Under the pieces are notes generated by a model. The model was given only the letters and a program-made list of their open reading frames with translations, was not told where the DNA came from and searched no databases. Position numbers and translations under genes: made by a program. DNA of 29,600 nucleotides, from positions 1 through 29,600 of the IMG/VR virus record IMGVR_UViG_3300033571_006238; one strand, given 5' to 3'. Positions 15,279 to 23,256 of this stretch are shown here, piece after piece (position 1 is the stretch's first letter; the number at the start of each line of letters is the position of its first letter). This stretch comes from a virus.

Positions 15279-18192
15279 CCACTACACCGACGATGACACC
15301 ACCTGTTGTAGTCGTACCATTAAATGCTGTATTGACATTCCAAGATTCGGTCATAGGCAGCTGGTGTACTAAATCATATGTTGCGTCGGTGACATAGAGT
15401 ATTGACCCGTTATTGGCAAATGTTATACCGGTCATGCTCGGTGAGAATAGATTATAGTTTGCACTGTTGGCATAGATCGTTGCAGTATTGACGTTCCAGG
15501 CTGTAGAAAGTCTAAACTCTTTGACCCTATCATTGCTATTGCCGCCCAAGAACATACTTGTACCATTTGCATTGAAGTATAGACCTGAAGGTCCGCCATC
15601 AAAGGCCGCTATGCTTTTCTGAGTTAGGTATGTGGCTGTATTGACATTCCAGGCTTCTGAAAGCTGAAGCTGATAAACTATATCAACAGCACTATCAACA
15701 ATATACAAATAAGTTCCGTCACGGCTTAGTTGAATTGCTTGAGGTGCTGTCAGACTCAACTGACTGTTTACATTGAATGTAAGACCTAGACTTGATGTAT
15801 TAACATTCCAAGCTTCGGTCATGTTATATTGAACAACTCTATCGTTTCCTACTCCACAAATGTAGAATGTTGTACCGTCTGTCTTAAACGTAACATCAGT
15901 TGGTGAACCTTCACCTGATGTGAGATTTACAGATTCACTCATCGTGTAAAGTTTGGCTGTCGTTATGTCATATTGTCTACCAAGCTTATATTGTAGTACT
16001 CTGTCTGTTGTCGAACCTATTAGATAAAAATCATAACCATCTTCTTTCATGTACATGCCTGTTGGTGCAGTTTCAGAGCCAAACTGATTGACATTCAATG
16101 AACCAGGCAGATACTTACCGGAGAATATGGTAAAGGTATTGCTGTTGATGACGTTTGCGACCTTGTAAATTCCGTTTGGTTTGTAAGTTGAAACGTTGGC
16201 TGCAAAGTTAGCTATATTACCTGATGTAAACTGTATGGTTATCTCATCATTAACAGATAAGCCGTGGCCTGTATAGTTGATGATAGCATTATTGCTGATC
16301 GTATAAGTTCTGAGTTTTTGTGAAGTTTCTATTGAATCTTCGGCATCAGGTGAATAAGAAACTGTTTCCGACATATCTTCTATGATATATGTACCAAACA
16401 TCTTCATACCAGCAGGATGTATGAGACCCCTGAGAGCCTGTCTATATTCTTCAATAGAAGCTTTCAGTCTCAGAACATAAGAGAAGTTCTGATAGTAGTC
16501 GCGATCTTGCAAGAAGTTATATGAAGATAAGAAACCATCATCATTGAGATAACGACCAGGATATGTAAAGACACCTTCGATAACAGTTGCATTTGCTGTC
16601 GCAGTACCATCACCGCTCTGTGTAAGATTGAGAGTTGGTGGTGTAATATAACCAGAACCACGATCAATGATGACCAGTCTTTCAATCGCACCGAGTGTGG
16701 TGTTTGCAATGATGTATTCACCACCAGAACCAAGAACGGCCGTAACGGCAATATTAGCACCATATGCGTTAGCGTTTGCTGAAGTGACATTCGTTGTTGG
16801 TAGATAATTCTGCGAATAACCAGCACCACCAATTATATGACCTGGTACCTCAACAAATTGAACTTCACTAATTCTTCCGTTTGCGAGAACATTTGTGACA
16901 TTGGCCGCAGCACCCGTACCATAACCGCCAGGCACATTGATAAAGCTAATAGTGTCACCGATTTGATAACCAACACCGCCGTTGTTTATTCTCATATGAC
17001 CCAGAATACCAAGCTCTGATATTCTAGTATTTGCAACTATGCCTATTGAAGGTGTGGATGTATATCCAGATCCTGGATTACTAATTGTAATTGTTGCAGC
17101 CGGTCCTGTGTTTGCAAAGACAAAAGATGAAAGTGAGTTTGCGATCCAATTGTTGGCTGGGTCTGTTATAGCCGGATTGAGATTTGCATATATCGCATTA
17201 CTTACGTTTGTATTTGCTTCAAGACTAATCTGGCTGAAATAGATGTTATATGTGTTTGGATGTGTTCTGCCGTCATCATCAACTACGGTAAGTGTACCGG
17301 CCGCACCAGCGCCGCCTCCGCCAGATATAAGAAGAGGATCATTAATTCTATAACCAGCACCACCGTCAATAACAGAAATAGATGCAATATTACCACTAGA
17401 AACTCTTGCAATTTGTACGTTTGCACCTGAACCTGTTGCGCTTTCTATTATAACAGGATCACCAACGTTATAACCAGAACCAGGATTGATAATGGTCAGT
17501 GTATTGAGAACACCACCAAAAACATTGGCTGTGGCTGACTTTTGTACACTCTCTTCAGTAAAGATGGAGAATACTTCTTCACCGTTCTCAAAGGTGCCAC
17601 GAATACCAGAAATAACTAGTTCATCAATCTGAGTGCCACCTTCATAGAAACGGTCAATTCTTTCTACGGCCGCTGTGGCACCTGAAGTGTTTCCTCTGAC
17701 TTGTGTGCTGACAAACTTTTCTATGCCAAAGATTGAATTATTTGATACATTATTAATTTTTGTATCGTTAATACGGAGAGATTTCTGAACATACCACTTA
17801 CCATCAGATGGTTTCAAAACATCGTTTTTTGGATAGTAGAACGAAAGCTCTTCTTCGTTTAGAAGAACATTCATCAAGAATCGAATAGATTTTTCCGAAC
17901 CGCGAGAAAGATAGAACTCTTTGGCGTGCTTGAGAAGGACAGATTTATCTGTATTGAGTTCTTTAGGAAAAAGTTTTAGATATGTGTCGTATAGTTTCTC
18001 TGCAAATTGATCGACAGTTTTATCAATATCATTATAATCTAATATGCTCTTTTGTACATTTACAGGATAACCATTCTGTTCTAGGAACTCATAATAAGCC
18101 TCTAGAAAAGAGATGAATTTAGGGTGGTCGTTACGAACGAAGAACGGTACCTGAGAACTTATTAGGTTTGATATTTTATTATTTGTTGACAT
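15274..18192 (-). CDS. Baseplate wedge protein, gp7-like, with C-terminal propeller-like repeats (972 aa)
   Basis: Residues 1-130 (SSQVPFFVRNDHPKFISFLE, AYYEFLEQNGYP, EFYLSRGSEKSIRFL, LSFYYPKNDVL) match the large wedge protein that follows gp6 in T4-like marine phages. Position and size (T4 gp7: 1032 aa) suggest the gp7 role of bridging gp6, gp8 and the arms. Residues 228-304, 365-435 and 503-540 contain repeated 'INPGSGY..GDP..I' and GGGGAGAAG modules. Residues 640-690 form a small beta domain (GHGLSVNDEITIQF, NGIYKVANVINSNTFTIF). Residues 705-960 contain five repeats of about 50 residues ending in (A/S)WNVNTA, probably a beta-propeller. Its start overlaps the gp6 stop as TAATG. The gp7 identity is positional; the N-terminal family match is stronger. 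Confidence 0.83.
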   Translation of the reverse strand: MSTNNKISNLISSQVPFFVRNDHPKFISFLEAYYEFLEQNGYPVNVQKSILDYNDIDKTVDQFAEKLYDTYLKLFPKELNTDKSVLLKHAKEFYLSRGSEKSIRFLMNVLLNEEELSFYYPKNDVLKPSDGKWYVQKSLRINDTKINNVSNNSIFGIEKFVSTQVRGNTSGATAAVERIDRFYEGGTQIDELVISGIRGTFENGEEVFSIFTEESVQKSATANVFGGVLNTLTIINPGSGYNVGDPVIIESATGSGANVQIARVSSGNIASISVIDGGAGYRINDPLLISGGGGAGAAGTLTVVDDDGRTHPNTYNIYFSQISLEANTNVSNAIYANLNPAITDPANNWIANSLSSFVFANTGPAATITISNPGSGYTSTPSIGIVANTRISELGILGHMRINNGGVGYQIGDTISFINVPGGYGTGAAANVTNVLANGRISEVQFVEVPGHIIGGAGYSQNYLPTTNVTSANANAYGANIAVTAVLGSGGEYIIANTTLGAIERLVIIDRGSGYITPPTLNLTQSGDGTATANATVIEGVFTYPGRYLNDDGFLSSYNFLQDRDYYQNFSYVLRLKASIEEYRQALRGLIHPAGMKMFGTYIIEDMSETVSYSPDAEDSIETSQKLRTYTISNNAIINYTGHGLSVNDEITIQFTSGNIANFAANVSTYKPNGIYKVANVINSNTFTIFSGKYLPGSLNVNQFGSETAPTGMYMKEDGYDFYLIGSTTDRVLQYKLGRQYDITTAKLYTMSESVNLTSGEGSPTDVTFKTDGTTFYICGVGNDRVVQYNMTEAWNVNTSSLGLTFNVNSQLSLTAPQAIQLSRDGTYLYIVDSAVDIVYQLQLSEAWNVNTATYLTQKSIAAFDGGPSGLYFNANGTSMFLGGNSNDRVKEFRLSTAWNVNTATIYANSANYNLFSPSMTGITFANNGSILYVTDATYDLVHQLPMTESWNVNTAFNGTTTTGGVIVGVVV
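15313..16080 (-). repeat. Five propeller-like repeats with WNVNTA motif
   Basis: Residues 705-960 of the gp7-like protein contain five units. Each has a 'P.....F...GT..Y..G...D.V.QY.L...W.VNTA' pattern with WNVNT or its variant (YDITTA in the first unit). Unit length is about 50 residues, consistent with blades of a beta-propeller. Confidence 0.7.
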
Positions 18193-20273
18193 TAGGTTTC
18201 AGCGACCATTTGTATCTGAGTACTCTTTGCATCACCTTCATCAATGACAAGTATTCTGTTGCGTAGAGGTTGTATGATCTCAGCCCCAGAAGGAGCAAAG
18301 AATGTGACGGTATCTGTTGGATAGAAATCATTTTCAATAGAACCACTTGTCAATAGTGAATTGAAGGTCAGCAGACCTGCACTATAATTTATAGAACCAA
18401 CATTTGAATTGATTGTGATTTTTTCACCCGTTGATTTGTAGTAAAAGGAACGAATTGTTCCATAATTGTTTTCTAGTAATGCTGTACCTGTGGCACCACT
18501 GCCGCCACCACCGCTGATCTCAACGGTTGCTTTGGTGTAGTCAGAACCTTTATTTACAATCTCAATACTCGTAACTTTACCGTTAGATATTTTGGCCACT
18601 GCGGTTGCACCAGCACCATCACCAGTAATAGTTACTGTCGGTGCTGTCTCATAGCTAGAACCTGCATTAGTAATAGAGATTGAATTAATACCGCTCGGTG
18701 AGTCCAGTATTTCTTCGAATAGGGTGTTTCTTTCGATACCATTACCATCGAAAGTAAATATCTCAGGGAAAGAATACAGTCGATCAGCAAATGTACCCTT
18801 ACGAATAGGCATTCCAAAATTGATACTGTATCTGGTTGAGATGGTTGTATTCAGAATGACACGTTTCTGCACATAAACAGTAATATCTGAGCCTGTGATT
18901 GATTTATCGGCCGCTTCAATATATGTCTGTAGCTTTGATTTACGGAATATCGCACCGAAATCTGAAAGCTCGTTGTCATTATAGTCATAGATGGCTGCTT
19001 TGACCAATTCTTGTAACTGGTTTTCAGATAGAGTTGTCAGAGCAGGGTTGTAGTTGACTTTACCCACAACACGAATATATGTGTAATCAGGATCTACAAT
19101 CTCAGGTGTGACGGTGACTACGTTTCTGTTTCTGATGAGCGTATCTTTGATATATTCTTTGTCTGCATTTGTCAGGGCGTAATTCTGTTTTGTCTTGAGT
19201 GAAAGAAATACTTTACCATATACTACTGGATCGTTGTCTTCTCCACCCCAAACTGATACTGCATCAATACTTGGATAATCTTTTAATATAAGTGTTTCGT
19301 AGTCACCTGTTGTAACAGCTCTATTTTGAGTTCCGTATGCGTATGGTGCTCTGAATCTTATTTGTTCGATTGTTTCTTTGTCTGTGCCGCCATATGACGA
19401 TGTGACTGTTGTTACGGTTACGTTGTCGCGATATAGCCCACCAACTCTGTCTATTGCTGTAAATGCGGATATATTGTTTGCACCAATACCAGCTGTATCA
19501 AGATATGTAATCTGAATAACATTTCCGACTTTTGGCTTTTTACCAATGACATCATCACCAAAGATGATGTTATATGTCATATCGTCACTCTCTTCTAAGA
19601 AGAAGATTGTAGAGTTTGAGTTTGCGTCTACAATGTTTTCTGAGAGTGTATATGTGGCTGTATCTGTATTAGATGTTGATTCAATAACACGAACTTCGAC
19701 TGTATCTGTATCTACGTTAGCTGAAGGTAGTCTGAAGCGTCTCTTTGTATTTGTGGAATCCATCAAATATTGAACGGTGACAACCTGACCTTGTTGAATT
19801 TCTACGTTTGCAAAGCTGAATGTGCCTGTATTTTTAGTCACGGTATTTGAATTTAGTGTCACGAAATTATAGTTGACACCATCAATATCTTTACCTAGAA
19901 AATTGGTGTATTTTGTAAGCTGAAGTGATGTAGCTGTATTGTCTTCCGTATTCGATGGAGTCACCAGAATATTGACAAGGGCTTTCGCACCTCTACGACT
20001 GACAGGCTGATAGTTAATGGCCTTTGCATGAGAAAGAATAGAAGAACGTAGCTGTGCAGTATCCATGAACATTTCGTTGCCGACCATGTTCAGGTAATAG
20101 CCCATATAATGAGTATTGTAGGCCAGAATGTCAAGGAGCACCGACATACCAGAACCATCAAAGTCATAGTCTTGAAATTCAGACTGACCTCTGAGATAAT
20201 TCTTGAGATTTTCTTTAATGCTATCGAAGTCTAGCTCTGTTATTCTCAGGGCTGTGTTTGATACTGGTGCCAT
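18192..20273 (-). CDS. gp6: Baseplate wedge subunit gp6 (Baseplate_J family)
   Basis: The gp6 hallmark appears at residues 35-95: QDYDFDGSGMSVLLDILAYN, THYMGYYLNMVGNEMF, DTAQLRSSILSHAKAINYQP. The baseplate J-like core spans about 225-480 (YNIIFGDDVIGKKP, YGTQNRAVTTGDYETLIL, VWGGEDNDP, VVGKVNYNPALT, DFGAIFRKSKLQTYIEA). T4 gp6 has 660 residues. Here residues 528-603 carry an inserted pair of repeats (SITNAGSSYETAPTVTITGD and VNKGSDYTKATVEISGGGGS) before the conserved YGTIRSFYYKS tail. In T4, gp6 dimers form the inner ring joining neighbouring wedges. It is 2 nt after gp25 and overlaps the gp7-like start. Confidence 0.93.
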   Translation of the reverse strand: MAPVSNTALRITELDFDSIKENLKNYLRGQSEFQDYDFDGSGMSVLLDILAYNTHYMGYYLNMVGNEMFMDTAQLRSSILSHAKAINYQPVSRRGAKALVNILVTPSNTEDNTATSLQLTKYTNFLGKDIDGVNYNFVTLNSNTVTKNTGTFSFANVEIQQGQVVTVQYLMDSTNTKRRFRLPSANVDTDTVEVRVIESTSNTDTATYTLSENIVDANSNSTIFFLEESDDMTYNIIFGDDVIGKKPKVGNVIQITYLDTAGIGANNISAFTAIDRVGGLYRDNVTVTTVTSSYGGTDKETIEQIRFRAPYAYGTQNRAVTTGDYETLILKDYPSIDAVSVWGGEDNDPVVYGKVFLSLKTKQNYALTNADKEYIKDTLIRNRNVVTVTPEIVDPDYTYIRVVGKVNYNPALTTLSENQLQELVKAAIYDYNDNELSDFGAIFRKSKLQTYIEAADKSITGSDITVYVQKRVILNTTISTRYSINFGMPIRKGTFADRLYSFPEIFTFDGNGIERNTLFEEILDSPSGINSISITNAGSSYETAPTVTITGDGAGATAVAKISNGKVTSIEIVNKGSDYTKATVEISGGGGSGATGTALLENNYGTIRSFYYKSTGEKITINSNVGSINYSAGLLTFNSLLTSGSIENDFYPTDTVTFFAPSGAEIIQPLRNRILVIDEGDAKSTQIQMVAET

Positions 20274-20275
20274 TG

Positions 20276-20680
20276 TTATCTAATTCTTTCCAAGAAAATC
20301 GTTGAAACTAGTGGTTCTGGTCGATTAACCAGAGAATATGTCAGAGTAACTGTATAGCCATTATTATCATAATCAAAAACAACATCAAGCCCTAGCAATA
20401 TAATTCTAGGCTCAAATCTTCTGATAACCTCACGAATAGCATCTGACAGGAAATTAGCGGTCAGATGATTTGGGTTTTCAAAAAGCAACTTCTGTGCATT
20501 TGAACCAATAGATGGCTGAAAAGGTCTGTCATAAAAGTTGGTCAGAATAAGGTTGCGAACCGAACGCTTGACGGCCTCTACACCTTTCTTACGAACAATA
20601 TCACCCGTTGTTGGATGGGCTATGAAGTCCAAGTCCAAATCTACGAAATCGGGTTCTCTTGCAATAATTGTTGATGCCAT
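20276..20680 (-). CDS. gp25: Baseplate wedge subunit gp25 (GPW/gp25 family)
   Basis: At 134 residues it is the normal size (T4 gp25: 132). It shows the family pattern DLDLDFIAHPTTGDIVRKKG, EAVKRSVRNLILTNFYDRPF, QPSIGSNAQKLLFE, TANFLSDAIREVIRRFEPRI and a final beta hairpin (YTVTLTYSLVNRPEPL). In contractile tails gp25 nucleates the sheath on the gp6 ring. Its start has no strong Shine-Dalgarno and lies 5 nt after a GATAAATA motif. It sits between the spike gene and gp6, a common order in contractile injection systems. Confidence 0.94.
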   Translation of the reverse strand: MASTIIAREPDFVDLDLDFIAHPTTGDIVRKKGVEAVKRSVRNLILTNFYDRPFQPSIGSNAQKLLFENPNHLTANFLSDAIREVIRRFEPRIILLGLDVVFDYDNNGYTVTLTYSLVNRPEPLVSTIFLERIR

Positions 20681-20685
20681 GAACT

Positions 20686-20693
20686 TATTTATC
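20686..20693 (-). promoter_or_regulatory. GATAAATA motif 5 nt before the gp25 start
   Basis: Minus-strand GATAAATA is separated from ATG 20680 by only AGTTC. If it acts as a T4-type late -10 element, transcription would begin at or very near the A of the start codon, giving a leaderless message. It may instead be a chance A/T-rich spacer. Confidence 0.3.
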
Positions 20694-20700
20694 CGTATTA

Positions 20701-21999
20701 TTAGGCGTAACCAGCCACTTCAGTATAAGCACTATCACTGAGACTTGCATCTTCCTGTGTCGGATTGGTCGATGCGGTCACCAAGAAGTCTGTCTTAGGG
20801 TTATCAGGTGTTGGTGCAGTTACCACAACAGGTATAACTGGTGTTGGTGGTGGGGGCGGTACCGCAACAACGACAGGTCCATTTTGCTGAATGATACCAA
20901 GCGAGGCTATCAACGAAGCATTCAGACCTATTGAGGCCGATTCAATACCTACAGCACCAGCGGCCGCAATACCAATACCAGCACCTGCATCTAGACCAAC
21001 TTCACCGACCGCAGAAATGGCCACGGCTGCTCCGCCTGTAACACCTACTTCACCAGTTGCACCCATAAGCAATGCAGCACCAGACTTGACCTGCATCAGC
21101 CCACCAGTCGTAATATCACCAGCAGCCAAACCTTTTATCGAAAATAATGTGGTTGCTGTAATATAATTCTGCATACTCTTTGAAGATATTTTACCAGCCG
21201 TAGCTTGCATGACAATATCACCAGTCATAGACTCAAATGACATTTTCTTGGCTGAGCGAACCATCAACTCGCCTTGGTCGGCATTAATAGCCACCTTATC
21301 TTTACCGTAGAAAGCTGCACTATTGTCAGATGAACCGGCCATGAATGCACCCTGTGAAGAGAGTGTCATATTACCAATGGATTCTCTGAGAACAGCACCC
21401 TCAACCTTTTCAGTAATACCCTTGGCTGCAACGTCAATATTACCACGAATAGTCTGGTTGAAATTCTGTGCGGTCATATTAATATTCTTCGTCGCTGTGA
21501 GATTAATATCACCACCGACCGTCATATTATAATCTTTATTGACCTTGAGAGAGGCTGCACCGTCTACAGTAATATCATATGCGCCGGTAATTTTCATACG
21601 ATTTTCACCGAAGACGATATTATATTGCCCGTTCTGGGCAGAAATATAAAGCTTACCGTCTGGTTGAAGCTGCACCATCGTACCACCACGGTGCTGCAAG
21701 GTCACATGCTCTGCACCCTTGCTATCGTCCATGATGAGTGTATGACCAGAGCGGGTTTTGTGAACATAAAAATTAGGATATTTACCAGCACCTGTTAATT
21801 TACGAGCATCTTCAGGACCGTCCCATGTTGTTGGTGTGGTCAGTTTGTCTGTAGCGGACGTACCAGCATTTGATTGTGTGAAATTACCGTCACTGCCGAA
21901 AGTATATGTTTCCGAGCCAACTGTGACCTGATCACCAGTCTTGAAGTTGGTGTCTGGAAAAGCTGTTTTAATGGCTGCATTTGGATCTTGAAATGGCAT
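20701..21999 (-). CDS. Baseplate central spike, gp5 C-terminal-type beta-helix (432 aa)
   Basis: Residues 80-115 match the VgrG/gp5 neck (YVHKTRSGHTLIMDDSKGAE, HVTLQHRGGTMVQLQPDGK). Residues 116-300 carry the octad-like repeats of the triple-stranded beta-helix (MKITGAYDITVDG, YNMTVGGDINLTATKNINMT, NQTIRGNIDVAAKG). Residues 300-370 are a Gly/Ala/Val-rich continuation (GEVGVTGGAAVAI, GLDAGAGIGIAAAGAVGIE). A polyproline stretch near 381-386 (VPPPPPTPVIP) leads to a polar tail of about 45 residues. In T4 this needle is the C-terminus of gp5; here it is a separate gene just after the OB-fold gene. It should pierce the outer membrane during contraction. A separate PAAR tip was not seen in the window. 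Confidence 0.85.
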   Translation of the reverse strand: MPFQDPNAAIKTAFPDTNFKTGDQVTVGSETYTFGSDGNFTQSNAGTSATDKLTTPTTWDGPEDARKLTGAGKYPNFYVHKTRSGHTLIMDDSKGAEHVTLQHRGGTMVQLQPDGKLYISAQNGQYNIVFGENRMKITGAYDITVDGAASLKVNKDYNMTVGGDINLTATKNINMTAQNFNQTIRGNIDVAAKGITEKVEGAVLRESIGNMTLSSQGAFMAGSSDNSAAFYGKDKVAINADQGELMVRSAKKMSFESMTGDIVMQATAGKISSKSMQNYITATTLFSIKGLAAGDITTGGLMQVKSGAALLMGATGEVGVTGGAAVAISAVGEVGLDAGAGIGIAAAGAVGIESASIGLNASLIASLGIIQQNGPVVVAVPPPPPTPVIPVVVTAPTPDNPKTDFLVTASTNPTQEDASLSDSAYTEVAGYA

Positions 22000-22002
22000 A
22001 TT

Positions 22003-23256
22003 TTATATACCTGGAAATAATGCTTGAAGAGGATTACCACCTCTGTTTGCGATCTGTGCAGCCCTTGCGATAGTCTGAAGAGCCATATTGGCCTGCATGA
22101 CGGTGAGCATTGTCTTTGCACCAGCACCAGCTGTTGGTGGCAGGCGACCAAACATATTCATCATATTTGCACCACCTGTATTAAAGAACGGTAGACCTGG
22201 TATTGCAGCCGGAAAACTAGATGAACCACCAAGTAGTGTATTGACCACCGCAGCGGCCGCTTGAACAGCCACAGGCGTATAAGTCATCATCTGACCTGAT
22301 GGGCTGAAACTGCGGTAGACTGTGCCGTTTGATGTTGTTAGTGGTGTGACTACTGGTGCGAGTGAACCAAGACCAAATAGGCTGGTATCATACTGAAGGC
22401 GCTGAAACGTATTGACCAGCTGACCTACACCAGTTGCTTGACCTAGCAGACCAATAGCATTGGCCACATAAATGTCCTGATTTACTCTGGTGCCTGTCAT
22501 AAAACCAGCACCCTCTGTCTGTTCGACCGACTGTAGCAAATATGACATAGAATTAAATGCAAGAGCCGTCTGCGGGCTCATTGTGCTATAGAGCTTTTTA
22601 TTATTTGTTTTATTATTTAATATTGTGCTAATCAGTGTACCTAAAGACATGACAACACCAGGTAGACTGCCCATCATAGAACTACTAATCAAATTATCAA
22701 AAGCTTGAAGCCCTGTGGCTACCTGCATGACTTTTGGTAGTGGCATACCAGCCATATTATACATGGCTGCATGAGTTGGTAGACCTCGTACAAGCCCGTG
22801 ATTCCAGTTTTGACCTTTTTCTCTAATTTTACGAACTCTTGCACCGCCCTCTGTCGTTTCATATGTACCAGGTGGTGGTGCAACCTGAATAGGCATGGTC
22901 AAATACATGGCAATATGCTGCAATAGGCTCATATTACCTTCAATCGTTGTATCATTATTATTGAAATCGTTTGCTAGACCTACGATCTGGCACTGGTTTG
23001 AACCTGTATCTTTCATGGCTACAACCAGTGTGCCAGGGTCTAGCCCACCTGGAAATTCTTGCTGTGCTGATCTTGTTGGGTTCATCAGGCGAGGTGAAAA
23101 GGCCAGATGTTTTACGTTGACATCTTTACCGTGAATAGATGGAAAATATACTCTGAGGTTACCTGAATAATCGGTTGGAGCATCAGCATCATGCCCACCA
23201 ACCACAATACCATAAACTAATCCAGAAGCGGCTGAATTTTTAGGTAAATATGACAT
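22003..23256 (-). CDS. gp5: Baseplate hub gp5-like OB-fold protein without lysozyme (417 aa)
   Basis: Residues 11-97 look like the gp5/VgrG OB-fold: SGLVYGIVVGGHDADAPTDY, GNLRVYFPSIHGKD, GGLDPGTLVVAMKDTG, QCQIVGLAND. T4 gp5 continues with a lysozyme domain and then the beta-helix. Here no lysozyme catalytic pattern is visible and the beta-helix is on the next gene. The remaining 300 residues are Ala/Gly/Met-rich and partly hydrophobic (MMGSLPGVVMSLGTLISTIL) with no recognised domain. AGAGGT precedes the ATG; the start overlaps the upstream stop as TAATG. It probably sits between the gp27-like ring and the spike. gp5 identity is inferred from the OB-fold and its neighbours. Confidence 0.78.
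   Translation of the reverse strand: MSYLPKNSAASGLVYGIVVGGHDADAPTDYSGNLRVYFPSIHGKDVNVKHLAFSPRLMNPTRSAQQEFPGGLDPGTLVVAMKDTGSNQCQIVGLANDFNNNDTTIEGNMSLLQHIAMYLTMPIQVAPPPGTYETTEGGARVRKIREKGQNWNHGLVRGLPTHAAMYNMAGMPLPKVMQVATGLQAFDNLISSSMMGSLPGVVMSLGTLISTILNNKTNNKKLYSTMSPQTALAFNSMSYLLQSVEQTEGAGFMTGTRVNQDIYVANAIGLLGQATGVGQLVNTFQRLQYDTSLFGLGSLAPVVTPLTTSNGTVYRSFSPSGQMMTYTPVAVQAAAAVVNTLLGGSSSFPAAIPGLPFFNTGGANMMNMFGRLPPTAGAGAKTMLTVMQANMALQTIARAAQIANRGGNPLQALFPGI

Noticed and set aside
16470-16832. Minus-strand open frame of 120 codons inside the gp7-like gene
   Set aside because: It is an out-of-frame shadow of the gp7-like gene with no ribosome-binding site or recognisable motif.
22003-23256. A lysozyme domain in the gp5-like protein
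   Set aside because: Looked for because T4 gp5 has one, but no Glu-Asp-Thr catalytic arrangement or lysozyme-like segment was found.
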